Translations under genes and position numbers: made by a program | DNA from: a virus | DNA: 24,424 nt | Direction: 5' to 3' (one strand) | IMG/VR virus record: IMGVR_UViG_3300017709_000032 | Location: 1-24,424 of that record | The notes under the pieces: generated by a model | The model's input: the letters and a program-made list of their open reading frames with translations, nothing else | Told to the model about the DNA's origin: nothing | The model's database searches: none | Part shown: piece after piece, positions 7,726-15,308 of the stretch | How positions within the stretch are numbered: the first letter of the stretch is position 1 | Layout: each line of letters starts with the position of its first letter

Positions 7726-7733
7726 TATTTATA
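7726..7733 (-). promoter_or_regulatory. Perfect T4 late promoter (TATAAATA) for the mosaic gene
   Basis: The minus strand reads TATAAATA, an exact match to the T4 late promoter consensus and the best in the window. The stop codon of the upstream 57-residue gene (TAA at 7731-7729) lies inside it. Only 21 nt separate it from the ATG of the mosaic gene, leaving a leader of about 15 nt with no ribosome site. Confidence 0.75.
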
Positions 7734-7902
7734 ATCCGATGATAGTCAAAGGGTCGCTGAATACAGTTGCAACTCCAGTTGTGGTATCCAATGTTACTCT
7801 ATTGCTTTCTAAATTCAAACGAGTCATATTACCTAGGTTAGTTCCATCGCTGGAAATACCTACTTGACTAGATCCGTTTACTGAACTTAAAAGTCTAGGC
7901 AT
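7729..7902 (-). CDS. Small hypothetical protein, fibre-fragment-like (57 aa)
   Basis: Translated by hand: 57 residues starting MPRLLSSVNGSSQVGISSDG and ending TVFSDPLTIIGL. The ATG overlaps the stop of the preceding 110-residue gene as TAATG, a strong sign of coupled translation. The Gly/Ser/Thr-rich sequence with VTLDTTTGVATVF is in the style of the beta-structured segments of the neighbouring 1082-residue fibre, so it could be a small fibre-tip or chaperone-like piece, or a detached fibre C-terminus. It is in the same reading frame as the 570-residue gene downstream and separated from it by its TAA stop and 24 further nt. I do not recognise a family. Confidence 0.6.
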   Translation of the reverse strand: MPRLLSSVNGSSQVGISSDGTNLGNMTRLNLESNRVTLDTTTGVATVFSDPLTIIGL

Positions 7903-8234
7903 TAGTTTGCAGTCTCCAAGACTGAGAGAAGAATTTTAAGTGTTGTACCTGCACCAGCACTTGCTTTAAATGAATCGTTTGTTTCTAGAACTAACTTTCC
8001 ATCTAGAGGGATATACGCATCGTTTACAGGAACGTTTGCAGCATTGATGATTTCTGTTTCTGTTCCAGATCTCACATGTTTACATGTGACCGTAGTTGTC
8101 GAAGAACCATAATTGGTAATATGGGCATACAGGATAATTCCAGTATAACCTGCGGGAGCAGTATATATCGTTTGATCACTGGTCGTCAAAATTGCAGTTT
8201 CAGTTTGAAATCTGTTAAGTGCTAATTGTGCCAT
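7902..8234 (-). CDS. Small beta-rich virion-type protein (110 aa)
   Basis: A 110-residue protein beginning MAQLALNRFQTETAILTTSD, with TIYTAPAGYTGIILYAHITN and alternating hydrophobic strands throughout, which suggests a single beta-sandwich. Small proteins with the TIYTAPAGYTG pattern are, from memory, common next to fibre genes in cyanophage genomes, and are thought to be virion or fibre accessory proteins. Its ATG directly follows the TAA stop of the 1082-residue fibre with no gap, and its own stop overlaps the next gene, so all three are likely translated as a unit. No Shine-Dalgarno sequence is evident. Exact role not known. Confidence 0.75.
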   Translation of the reverse strand: MAQLALNRFQTETAILTTSDQTIYTAPAGYTGIILYAHITNYGSSTTTVTCKHVRSGTETEIINAANVPVNDAYIPLDGKLVLETNDSFKASAGAGTTLKILLSVLETAN

Positions 8235-11200
8235 TTAACTGAGTGCTAAGATAAAGGGTGTTATTTCTGAGAACAAACTCTTGGAAAATGCTCTTCCACT
8301 AATAGTTCCTGTTGCTTGGTTGATCTGAAGATCATCACCAATTCTAAAGTTACCTGCTTGGTCTGTGCTGGTATATATTACTCTTCCACCATTTTGACTT
8401 ACAACTTCATTTGCTTGAATGGTAACTCCACCTCGTTTTGGTGTTGCTAAGGTAATAGTATTACCAGAACCAATATATTCAAATGTGTGAGAACTTGCAA
8501 CAATTTTACTTTGTTGGAAGAAGTATGATGTAGAACCAACCCCTACCGTATTAATAAGATTTTCTGCAAGTGTTAATGTAGTAATTCCAGAAACGATAGG
8601 TGTAGCACTATTTATTGTATAATAAGTATCTGTCATATTGGCAGTTGCAGTAGCAGTGCTTATTCCGCTCTGAGGTCCAGAAATAGTAATTGAAGGTGTA
8701 GAGGTATATTGACTTCCACTACTAATAATAGAAATTTCTGTTACAGCACCATTTTCAATAGTAGCAAACGCCGATGCAGTTTCTCCACTTGGACCTGTAG
8801 GTGCATCAATCGTAACTGTTGGTGCTTGGGTATATCCAGTTCCACCAGAACCAACAGTGATACTTTCAATAGACTTGAATAGTTGATCAAAATAAACCAC
8901 TTGACCATCATAAGGTCTTGTAGTTGAAGACCCAACATTGATAGTTACATTATCTTGACCTGCAGTAGCAGAAGAAGTAACAATTCCAGTAAATTGCTGT
9001 GGACTTACACCATCAGCAACTAATCCTTGAGTTCCAAAACTGCAGTTACTATTTGCTAAATCTGCTTGTCCACCTTTATGAACTGTGATTGCTTTGTCGC
9101 AACAAATAGTAAATACGGAAACTAACTGTGCGTAACCTTCATTGGTAACTGCAACACCAACACCACCCTGATTATATTGGGTGAAGGCATCAACATTCAT
9201 AGATTTAGTTTTTTCTGCTTTATTTCCATCAATAAAGATACCTGTTCCAGTAGTCGTATCACTGGTACAGTTTTGAATATAAGGACCTTTCCATTTACCA
9301 CCGCCAACGTTAGTTGCTATTCCAGTTGGGAAAGCAACAGCAGCAGCAGGAGCAACATGACCAGAGAACGTCATGTTTGCAAGTTTACATGCTTTATTGA
9401 CGTGGAAAATATCACTTGTGGGTGTGCTTGGTAAGACCTTGACAGTTCTTAAATCATCCCCAACAACAGCAGTAAAAGCAGGGAGGGTAATTGGATTTGC
9501 CTCTACATAGTTACCCGATAAAACTTTAATTACTGTGCCAGACTGAGCAATAGAAACTGCGCTTTTAATTGTAAGTTTTGCATTATCAATAGAAGTTCCG
9601 TTATTAGTGTCAATACCATCTTTAGCAACATAAAGAACATTTGGTGCAGAGTTAATGCCAGTTGCAGCAGCATTAAGGGTAACGTTATCACCAAGAATGA
9701 CCTCAGAGTTAGTAATCGTAACTATACCAACACTTACTGTATTGTTATCACCATCAATCGTAACAGAAGCAGTACCAACTGTCAGAATTCCCGTGATTCT
9801 TGCATCACCTCTAACTAATAGTGCTGTTGTTGCAGTTCCCGCATTTACTTCGATTCCACTTCTAAAGGTGCTAAGACCAAGAGAATCAACATTTTTTACA
9901 TCTTCATAGGTGATTGTTCCAGCAACGTTGACGTTTGTTGCTTCAATATCACCTGCAACGAATAGTGCAACACCTGACTTAGCAGTTGTGGTTCCAATAC
10001 CAACATTCTTAGTAGTGCTGATTCCGATGGTGTTAGATGCCCATGTTCCACCTGCACCAACACCACCAGCTTCTTCTGGTTTCCACTTATTTGATGCACT
10101 ATTCCATTTAAGGACATATCCATCCTCTAATCCTGAGATATCTACGTCATCAAGGTCTTTGATGAATCCTGCACCACCTCCACCAATAGATCCTAGTTGA
10201 TATTGTACTCTTTCTACAAACCTTTTGTAGTGTAGTTGTAGTTGCTCAAGTGTTACAAAATTTTGATCCAGTGGAGTAAGTGGGTCTGGATTTTCTGTAT
10301 CTGGAGGATCCATTCCCAGAGGAACATTAGTCTCTGCTAAAAGTTTTTGTTCCTCTTGTAGTTTATTTTGAGAAGACTTTATGTCCTCAATAATTTTATA
10401 AAGACCTTTGATGTCAGACTTTACATAATCAATATCTTTATCATAATACTTAACTTCTGGAAGTTCAGAGATTTCTTCCTTTAACTCAGTAAAATACTTG
10501 AGAAGTAACTCATCAGTTTTTACACTGGTGTAGTTAATTTCCTTTAGTTCTTTGTCAAGGTTTTTCTTGAGTTGATTGTATTCTCCAATAATTTGTTTCT
10601 TTAGTTTGCGATCATCATCTTTAAATTCTTTATGGTATTCCCATATTTTTAGTGATGAAGATCTCAATTCCTTCCAAATCTTATCTTTCTCTTCGTTAAT
10701 ACGTTCATTTACTTTTCCGTCAAGATTAATAATATCTGAGTTAATCTTAGTAGTATTGTTAAAATATTTTGCTTCTACGTCTTCAGAAAGTTGTTCTATA
10801 TCATATTCAATCTTTCCTCTTAACCCCTCAATTTTATCACTAACTTTTACAAAGTCATCATCGATGACACTGAAAGTTTTGCCAATCCAAGAGAAGTCTG
10901 GGACTTCATTTATTTCATTGACCCATTTAGGGAATTTTGGAATCGATGCTTTTACCTCATCAATAGCCCCACAAATTGCCTCAATCTCCGCATCATAATA
11001 TTTTACTTCTGGTAAATTGACTACATCTGTTTGAAGACTATCAATTCTGTCTTCAATGGAGTTTACCTGTTCATCATAATATTTGACTTCTGGAAGATCT
11101 TTAATCTGTTCTCTTACCAGATCAATCTGACTACATATTGCTTCTACTTCTCTATCATAATATTTGACTTCTGGAAGTTGAGAAATCTGTTCCGCAAGAT

Positions 11201-11483
11201 CTTCAAGTTCTCTATCATAATATTTGACTTCTGGAATGTCTGGGATGTCTTTTCTAACATCATTAATCAGACGAATTAATTCGGGAAATGGTGGGATAAT
11301 ATCCTTTACTTCTGCAAACGCATTCCCGTCAGCATCCTCAATAGTTTGCGTTTCTTCTTCTATCTCGATATAATCTTCTACAGAAGGGAGTTCCTCTGCG
11401 TTATCTTCTGTAATATAATCTTCTATTGATGGGAGACTTTCATCTCCATCAAAATCCTCATATGAGGGTAAATCCTTTGACAT
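8235..11483 (-). CDS. Large fibre-like structural protein with coiled-coil repeats
   Basis: A 1082-residue protein with clear layout. Residues 1-50 are acidic with three LPSxED copies (5-10, 17-22, 32-37). Residues 80-385 are charged and helical, with five copies of PEVKYYD (84, 104, 131, 158 and 342) and long coiled-coil segments. Residues about 390-445 are a Pro-rich then Gly-rich hinge. Residues 441-470 hold the linker KDLDDVDISGLEDGYVLKW, a pattern seen in phage fibres. From about 475 onward it is Gly/Thr/Val-rich beta sequence, including a probable beta-helix near 615-790 (VLYVAKDGIDTNNG) and two GxxYTxxPxxTI repeats near 880-930. It ends RAFSKSLFSEITPFILALS. This is typical of a rod-and-tip virion fibre. 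Host-binding is inference. It lies between gp16 and gp17 and is followed without a gap by two small genes. Confidence 0.85.
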   Translation of the reverse strand: MSKDLPSYEDFDGDESLPSIEDYITEDNAEELPSVEDYIEIEEETQTIEDADGNAFAEVKDIIPPFPELIRLINDVRKDIPDIPEVKYYDRELEDLAEQISQLPEVKYYDREVEAICSQIDLVREQIKDLPEVKYYDEQVNSIEDRIDSLQTDVVNLPEVKYYDAEIEAICGAIDEVKASIPKFPKWVNEINEVPDFSWIGKTFSVIDDDFVKVSDKIEGLRGKIEYDIEQLSEDVEAKYFNNTTKINSDIINLDGKVNERINEEKDKIWKELRSSSLKIWEYHKEFKDDDRKLKKQIIGEYNQLKKNLDKELKEINYTSVKTDELLLKYFTELKEEISELPEVKYYDKDIDYVKSDIKGLYKIIEDIKSSQNKLQEEQKLLAETNVPLGMDPPDTENPDPLTPLDQNFVTLEQLQLHYKRFVERVQYQLGSIGGGGAGFIKDLDDVDISGLEDGYVLKWNSASNKWKPEEAGGVGAGGTWASNTIGISTTKNVGIGTTTAKSGVALFVAGDIEATNVNVAGTITYEDVKNVDSLGLSTFRSGIEVNAGTATTALLVRGDARITGILTVGTASVTIDGDNNTVSVGIVTITNSEVILGDNVTLNAAATGINSAPNVLYVAKDGIDTNNGTSIDNAKLTIKSAVSIAQSGTVIKVLSGNYVEANPITLPAFTAVVGDDLRTVKVLPSTPTSDIFHVNKACKLANMTFSGHVAPAAAVAFPTGIATNVGGGKWKGPYIQNCTSDTTTGTGIFIDGNKAEKTKSMNVDAFTQYNQGGVGVAVTNEGYAQLVSVFTICCDKAITVHKGGQADLANSNCSFGTQGLVADGVSPQQFTGIVTSSATAGQDNVTINVGSSTTRPYDGQVVYFDQLFKSIESITVGSGGTGYTQAPTVTIDAPTGPSGETASAFATIENGAVTEISIISSGSQYTSTPSITISGPQSGISTATATANMTDTYYTINSATPIVSGITTLTLAENLINTVGVGSTSYFFQQSKIVASSHTFEYIGSGNTITLATPKRGGVTIQANEVVSQNGGRVIYTSTDQAGNFRIGDDLQINQATGTISGRAFSKSLFSEITPFILALS
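10440..11234 (-). repeat. Five coding repeats of PEVKYYD in fibre N-terminal half
   Basis: The 21-nt unit encoding PEVKYYD occurs at 11234-11214, 11174-11154, 11093-11073, 11012-10992 and 10460-10440. The first four are spaced 60, 81 and 81 nt (20, 27 and 27 residues), and the DNA itself is nearly identical between the first two. Each is followed by a helical segment of the type xExxxIxxxIxxLxxxI. They look like internal duplications building a ruler-like stalk. Confidence 0.85.
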
Positions 11484-11526
11484 TTTATTAGTACATTAAT
11501 ACTTCGGGATTTCTCTCCCTTCCAAT

Positions 11527-11534
11527 TTATTTAG
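11527..11534 (-). promoter_or_regulatory. Late-promoter-like element for the fibre gene
   Basis: The minus strand reads CCTAAATAA, two mismatches from TATAAATA but identical in core to the elements before gp13 and gp15. The gp16 stop codon (TAA at 11529-11527) is contained in it. The 43-nt leader down to the fibre ATG at 11483 shows no obvious Shine-Dalgarno sequence but contains a short AT inverted repeat (TATTA...TAATA). Confidence 0.55.
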
Positions 11535-11961
11535 GATCCTCATTAAGTCCATCTTTTAACATTTTTGCCAAGTCTGCAGTAGACCCAACGAACAGAGCGT
11601 TGTTAACGGTTGATGGTCCTTTGATCTTATCCTCTGCTTCTACGTCTTTAAGTTTCTTTTGAAGATCTAATAGTTTATCCGTAGCATCAGCAACGTTTTT
11701 AATTAACTGACCCGCAACTTCATATGCCCTTGGCATTTCACTTTCTTGTGCAAGTTCAAGAACGCCGTTTAATGCTTCTTGACCTTTCTCGATTATAGAG
11801 TAAAGATTACCTCTAGTGTATTCATAATCTTTTTTGATATCATCTACACCTTCTCTTACTTTTTCAATTTTATCTTTGATTACTTCTGGTTGAACAATAT
11901 CACCCGAGTCCGAAGTGTCAAAAGTCTCATTGAGTTTGTTAAAGTTTTTTGTCATAACCAT
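11527..11961 (-). CDS. gp16: Terminase small subunit gp16
   Basis: This 144-residue protein is the small terminase, which recognises DNA and regulates gp17 during packaging initiation (T4 gp16 is 164 residues). The sequence is almost wholly helical and charged, with a central coiled-coil region (PEVIKDKIEKVREGVDDIKK through LYSIIEKGQEALNGVLELAQ) that would form the oligomer ring, then RAYEVAGQLIKNVADATDKL and a short variable C-terminus. Its ATG overlaps the gp15 stop as TGATG. A second in-frame ATG two codons later is an alternative start. The order after gp15 supports the call. Oddly, the next gene is not gp17 but a fibre-like gene. Confidence 0.88.
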   Translation of the reverse strand: MVMTKNFNKLNETFDTSDSGDIVQPEVIKDKIEKVREGVDDIKKDYEYTRGNLYSIIEKGQEALNGVLELAQESEMPRAYEVAGQLIKNVADATDKLLDLQKKLKDVEAEDKIKGPSTVNNALFVGSTADLAKMLKDGLNEDPK

Positions 11962-12959
11962 CAGAATGCACCATCAAATCCAAAGTCGTCTCCAGATTCA
12001 ACTAATGCATTATCCGCAGGAGTGATTTTCTTAACGTCTGCGCCATTGACATGAATTGCTGCTGTTGTATTATCTTCTCCGCGTCTAACTGTTAATTTAT
12101 TGCCACTAATGGATTTGATGTAAAGTTCCTCAGTACCAATATTAATATAAGTATTGGCGGTAAGTCCACTGGCATCAGCAACTTCAATATAAACTGATTT
12201 AGCAGTAACATCTCCGGCAAGAGTGGTTTCAATATCTCCTGTATAATTTTTGATTGCTCTTGGTGTAACAGAGTAAGTATATTCTCTAGATGCACTTGAG
12301 GAATCTGAACCAGTAAGATAACTGACAGTTGCTTTTTTGATAATATCTTTGGAAACCTTGGTAGAAGGTCCAAACATATAAGTTTTTGCAGTAAATCTTA
12401 AAGTATAAAGAAGAACTCTTCTAGAACTAAAGTCTCCTTCATATTCGTCAGACATTGTAATATTTTCTAATACTACAGGAATATCTCTTTTCTCTTGTAA
12501 TGCTTCTACTAATTCTACAGATAAATTATATGCTGGTTGGAAATATGGGAGAATCTGTTCTACAATTTGAAGGGCATCATCATTTAGTTTAGTCATGATG
12601 CTTAACTCAAATGCCATGTTGTAGGGAACTGGCATATAAGATTTTTTTGTTTCAGACCCATCATTAGGATCCTTTACCTTAAAGGTCTGAGTGGTTGTTA
12701 CTTTTCTAGCAGGATCATATGTTAATCCAGTAAATTCAAACGACATCCTTGGCAGTGTAATAGCAAAGGGTTTATTTAAATCTGGAGACTGCTCTAATCT
12801 TGCAAGAAATTTTTGAGTAGGACCGTATGCAAGAGGAACCTTGATAACACTAAAAACATCATCATCAGAATCAGACTTCTTAATTGAAATATCGTTAAAA
12901 AGTGTACCAAAAGATATGATAGTTCTTCTCAATATTTCGTTGTAAAAATATTCAAACAT
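11961..12959 (-). CDS. gp15: Tail terminator / sheath stabiliser gp15 with extra C-terminal module
   Basis: gp15 caps the finished tail and provides the surface for head joining (T4 gp15 is 272 residues; this one is 332). The start MFEYFYNEILRRTIISFGTL and the following segments VPLAYGPTQKFLARLEQSPD, LPRMSFEF and YDPARKV are characteristic; so are PVPYNMAFELSIMTKLNDDA and QILPYFQPAYNLSVEL. Residues about 253-312 form an added unit (VYIEVADASGLTANTYINIG, then ISGNKLTVRRGEDNT and HVNGADV) that looks like a small beta decoration domain, and the protein ends with an acidic DDFGFDGAF. AGGA about 7 nt upstream supports the ATG. It follows gp14 after 41 nt holding a late-promoter-like element. Confidence 0.93.
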   Translation of the reverse strand: MFEYFYNEILRRTIISFGTLFNDISIKKSDSDDDVFSVIKVPLAYGPTQKFLARLEQSPDLNKPFAITLPRMSFEFTGLTYDPARKVTTTQTFKVKDPNDGSETKKSYMPVPYNMAFELSIMTKLNDDALQIVEQILPYFQPAYNLSVELVEALQEKRDIPVVLENITMSDEYEGDFSSRRVLLYTLRFTAKTYMFGPSTKVSKDIIKKATVSYLTGSDSSSASREYTYSVTPRAIKNYTGDIETTLAGDVTAKSVYIEVADASGLTANTYINIGTEELYIKSISGNKLTVRRGEDNTTAAIHVNGADVKKITPADNALVESGDDFGFDGAF

Positions 12960-12996
12960 AGTTTAATCCTACAAATCTTGACACTATTGTGTGTTT

Positions 12997-13004
12997 TTAT
13001 TTAG
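12997..13004 (-). promoter_or_regulatory. Late-promoter-like element for gp15
   Basis: The minus strand reads CCTAAATAA with the gp14 stop codon (TAA at 13003-13001) embedded in it. It lies about 38 nt above the gp15 ATG, leaving room for the AGGA ribosome site. Core identical to the elements before gp13, gp19 and the fibre gene. Confidence 0.55.
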
Positions 13005-14431
13005 GGAATACCGAAGGGATTCTGTTCTGAGAAATCTAATATAGAATCTGCCTCAGTTTCAATGTTGATATTATCGGCAAATCCATCATCAACAGGTTGA
13101 ACATCAACAACTCTAAGTTCATAAGAAGCTCCTGATGTAGAACCAACGATATTTTCTCCAATAGAAAACTCTCCATCAACAACTCCAAGTTCAAGATTGT
13201 TAGTTGTCGCATTCCAAACCCTGACCCTACCTGTTGTTCCACTAACCGATCCAGTAACAATTTCATTGAAGGAGAAAGTTCCAGATCCTCCAGTACCAGG
13301 AGAAGAAATAGTTATTGTTGGAGCGACAGTGTACGCAAGACCTGCATTAGTGATGTGAACTGCGGAAATAGTTCCAGCAGCACTAACGATTGCTGTAGCA
13401 GCAGCAGATACTGTGGATATCCCAGTAAATGTAATCACTGGATTCTGGGTGTATCCTCCACCACCAGAAGTAACTGTAATAATACCAACAACACCGTCAC
13501 CGATAGTTGTCGTTGCAGCCGCACCAACACCGTTAGTTCCACCGCCACTAAAAGATACAGATGGTGCTATGGTGTAACCTGCACCTGAATTAACGACGTT
13601 AACTGCCTGAACAGACCTATCTTTAGGATTAACATTCAAATTACATACATTAATCCCACCAATCATGGTAGCAATACCTACAGCAGTTGTTCCCCCTACT
13701 GGAGCAGAAGATACGCCAACTGTAGGAATGCTACTATAACCACCACCTCTATTGGTAACAGTGAAGAATCTTACACCACCATTAAATATTGCTGCTGTTG
13801 CTGTAGCACTGGAAGCAGCACCTACAAGAGTAAGTGTTTGAGTTGGTCCTTGAATAGTATTAATACCATCATCAGTTAGACCATCATAATTTTCACCAAT
13901 TAAATTATTATCAACATCCTCAATACCAGTCGCAATAACTTCATCCTGAAGCCTAAAGAGTTCACAATACAACTCATAAACATAGAGGTTTTGCAACTGA
14001 TAATATGGTTTAGCATATTCTACATCTTTAATTTCATAAATTCTATCATCAAGAGGAAACCAAATAAGGTCTCCTCCTTTGGGTCTAGTTGAAAGTTTTA
14101 CGTTTGATTGATCTTGAATTAAAGGAGTTATATAGTTTTCAAATCGTTCTCTTGAAATAATCAATCTCACCTCATCTTGAGATTGAATACCAAACTTAGA
14201 TAGTATATTACCCGCACCAGAATATTGGTCGTAGTTATCGATATATGCCTCTAAAGGAAGCGCAATATCAAATTTAGATTGAACTACTTCTCTAATGACG
14301 GTATTTTCTGTTAAATATTTTCTGGGTAGATAAAATATATCCACTCCATATGTTCTCAACTGTTCATTGATTAAATCTTGAACAAGATTTTGCTCACCAG
14401 TAGTACCTTGTGTAAAATATGGATTAAGCAT
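13001..14431 (-). CDS. gp14: Neck protein gp14 with large beta-repeat insertion
   Basis: gp14 is a neck/connector protein joining the DNA-filled head to the tail (T4 gp14 is 256 residues; this one is 476). Residues 1-170 are the conserved core: MLNPYFTQGTTGEQNLVQDL, YGVDIFYLPRKYLTENTV, LIISRERFEN, GGDLIWFPLDDRIYEIKDVE and QLQNLYVYELYCELFRLQDE. The C-terminus 455-476 (ETEADSILDFSEQNPFG) is also the usual ending. Between them, about residues 195-445 are Gly/Thr/Val-rich, with GGYSSIP (230), AGYTIAP (284), GGYTQNP (326) and LAYTVAP (365) repeats and a pair of SGTTGR/SGASYE units. This explains the near doubling of length and looks like inserted decoration domains. AGGA 8 nt upstream supports the ATG; gp13 ends 4 nt above it. 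Confidence 0.92.
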   Translation of the reverse strand: MLNPYFTQGTTGEQNLVQDLINEQLRTYGVDIFYLPRKYLTENTVIREVVQSKFDIALPLEAYIDNYDQYSGAGNILSKFGIQSQDEVRLIISRERFENYITPLIQDQSNVKLSTRPKGGDLIWFPLDDRIYEIKDVEYAKPYYQLQNLYVYELYCELFRLQDEVIATGIEDVDNNLIGENYDGLTDDGINTIQGPTQTLTLVGAASSATATAAIFNGGVRFFTVTNRGGGYSSIPTVGVSSAPVGGTTAVGIATMIGGINVCNLNVNPKDRSVQAVNVVNSGAGYTIAPSVSFSGGGTNGVGAAATTTIGDGVVGIITVTSGGGGYTQNPVITFTGISTVSAAATAIVSAAGTISAVHITNAGLAYTVAPTITISSPGTGGSGTFSFNEIVTGSVSGTTGRVRVWNATTNNLELGVVDGEFSIGENIVGSTSGASYELRVVDVQPVDDGFADNINIETEADSILDFSEQNPFGIP

Positions 14432-14435
14432 AATC

Positions 14436-15278
14436 TTATCCTATCATATCTAAAGGTGGCAATTCATAAGTATTGGACATCTGCTCCTTTATCTTATCTA
14501 ACTCTCTTTCTGCATCATCATAAATCTGTCTGCCATTCAGTTCAATTCCACCTGGAAGTTTTACTCCTTGAAACTTAATTAAGTTTTGACCCCACTGTCT
14601 TTTTATTAAAGCAGTAAGATATCTTTTTAAAAATGAATCATTATAAACTCTTGCAAAATCATTTGGATCTAAAAGTCTCCAACAATCAAGTATAATATAT
14701 TCGTCTTTTTGTACATTACCCCAATCAATATCCAAATACAATCTATCTTGTCTCTGATTAAATCGTATTTGTTTCTCTGTATTTAATAGAAAATCAATGT
14801 CCGAAAGATATGTTTTTGTCATTGCATATGACAACATTTCTAATGAATTGAAAAAATATAAGTCATTTAAAAATAACTGATACTTTAGACTAAACATTCC
14901 TCCAGATATTGTACTATTATCAAATCTAAAAACTTTATTAATGCCAATTACTGCTGGCGGAACTTGAATGTAATTACTATTTTCTTCATATGAAAATGTT
15001 ACACTAGCTCCATCAATATCAGAACTTGCGGTTGTAGTTACAATTCCTGCAGTACTACTACCTCCCCTTGCTCTGCCTCTATCTATATCTTCCTGTGTTA
15101 TTTTATATTTTAAGTATGTTTGAACTACACCATCAAAGTGTCTCTCATGAAATAACTGAAGGGCATCATCAACTAGATCATCTATTTGCTCATCGGCAAC
15201 ATTGATTTCTAGTACTGGTGCTCCCAGTTGTCTCTTGCAATAGTTAATTAAATCTGCTCTACTTGCTGGTTGCGCCAT
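14436..15278 (-). CDS. gp13: Neck protein gp13
   Basis: This 280-residue protein is the neck protein that binds below the portal after packaging, with gp14 (T4 gp13 is 309 residues). Conserved-looking segments are DLINYCKRQLGAPVLEINVA, DLVDDALQLFHERHFDGVVQ, TYLKYKITQEDIDRGRA, VFRFDNSTISGGMFSLKYQL, DIDWGNVQKDEYIILDCWRL and the C-terminal LIKRQWGQNLIKFQGVKLPGG. The ending ERELDKIKEQMSNTYELPP is also typical. It begins about 25 nt below a late-promoter-like element and is followed by gp14 within 4 nt, the same order as T4. No unusual insertion is seen, in contrast to gp14 and gp15. Confidence 0.93.
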   Translation of the reverse strand: MAQPASRADLINYCKRQLGAPVLEINVADEQIDDLVDDALQLFHERHFDGVVQTYLKYKITQEDIDRGRARGGSSTAGIVTTTASSDIDGASVTFSYEENSNYIQVPPAVIGINKVFRFDNSTISGGMFSLKYQLFLNDLYFFNSLEMLSYAMTKTYLSDIDFLLNTEKQIRFNQRQDRLYLDIDWGNVQKDEYIILDCWRLLDPNDFARVYNDSFLKRYLTALIKRQWGQNLIKFQGVKLPGGIELNGRQIYDDAERELDKIKEQMSNTYELPPLDMIG

Positions 15279-15300
15279 TTATTCCACAAGTTTCCTAAGT

Positions 15301-15308
15301 GTATTTAG
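15301..15308 (-). promoter_or_regulatory. Late-promoter-like element for gp13
   Basis: The minus strand reads CCTAAATAC, with the stop codon of the 128-residue gene (TAA at 15307-15305) inside it. It is about 23 nt above the gp13 ATG at 15278. The match to TATAAATA is weaker (two mismatches), but the CTAAATA core recurs before several other genes. Confidence 0.5.

Noticed and set aside
8072-8089. 7-bp palindrome TCACATG-TTTA-CATGTGA
   Set aside because: Inside the 110-residue gene with an ordinary loop and no regulatory context; cannot be distinguished from chance.
8604-8615. AATAAATAG late-promoter-like match inside the fibre gene
   Set aside because: Lies within coding sequence 370 nt from the next start. 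Such matches are expected in AT-rich DNA.
10440-11234. Regularly spaced repeats resembling a CRISPR array
   Set aside because: Spacings are 60, 81, 81 and then about 530 nt, all multiples of three, the repeats encode PEVKYYD inside an open reading frame and the spacers are coiled-coil coding sequence.
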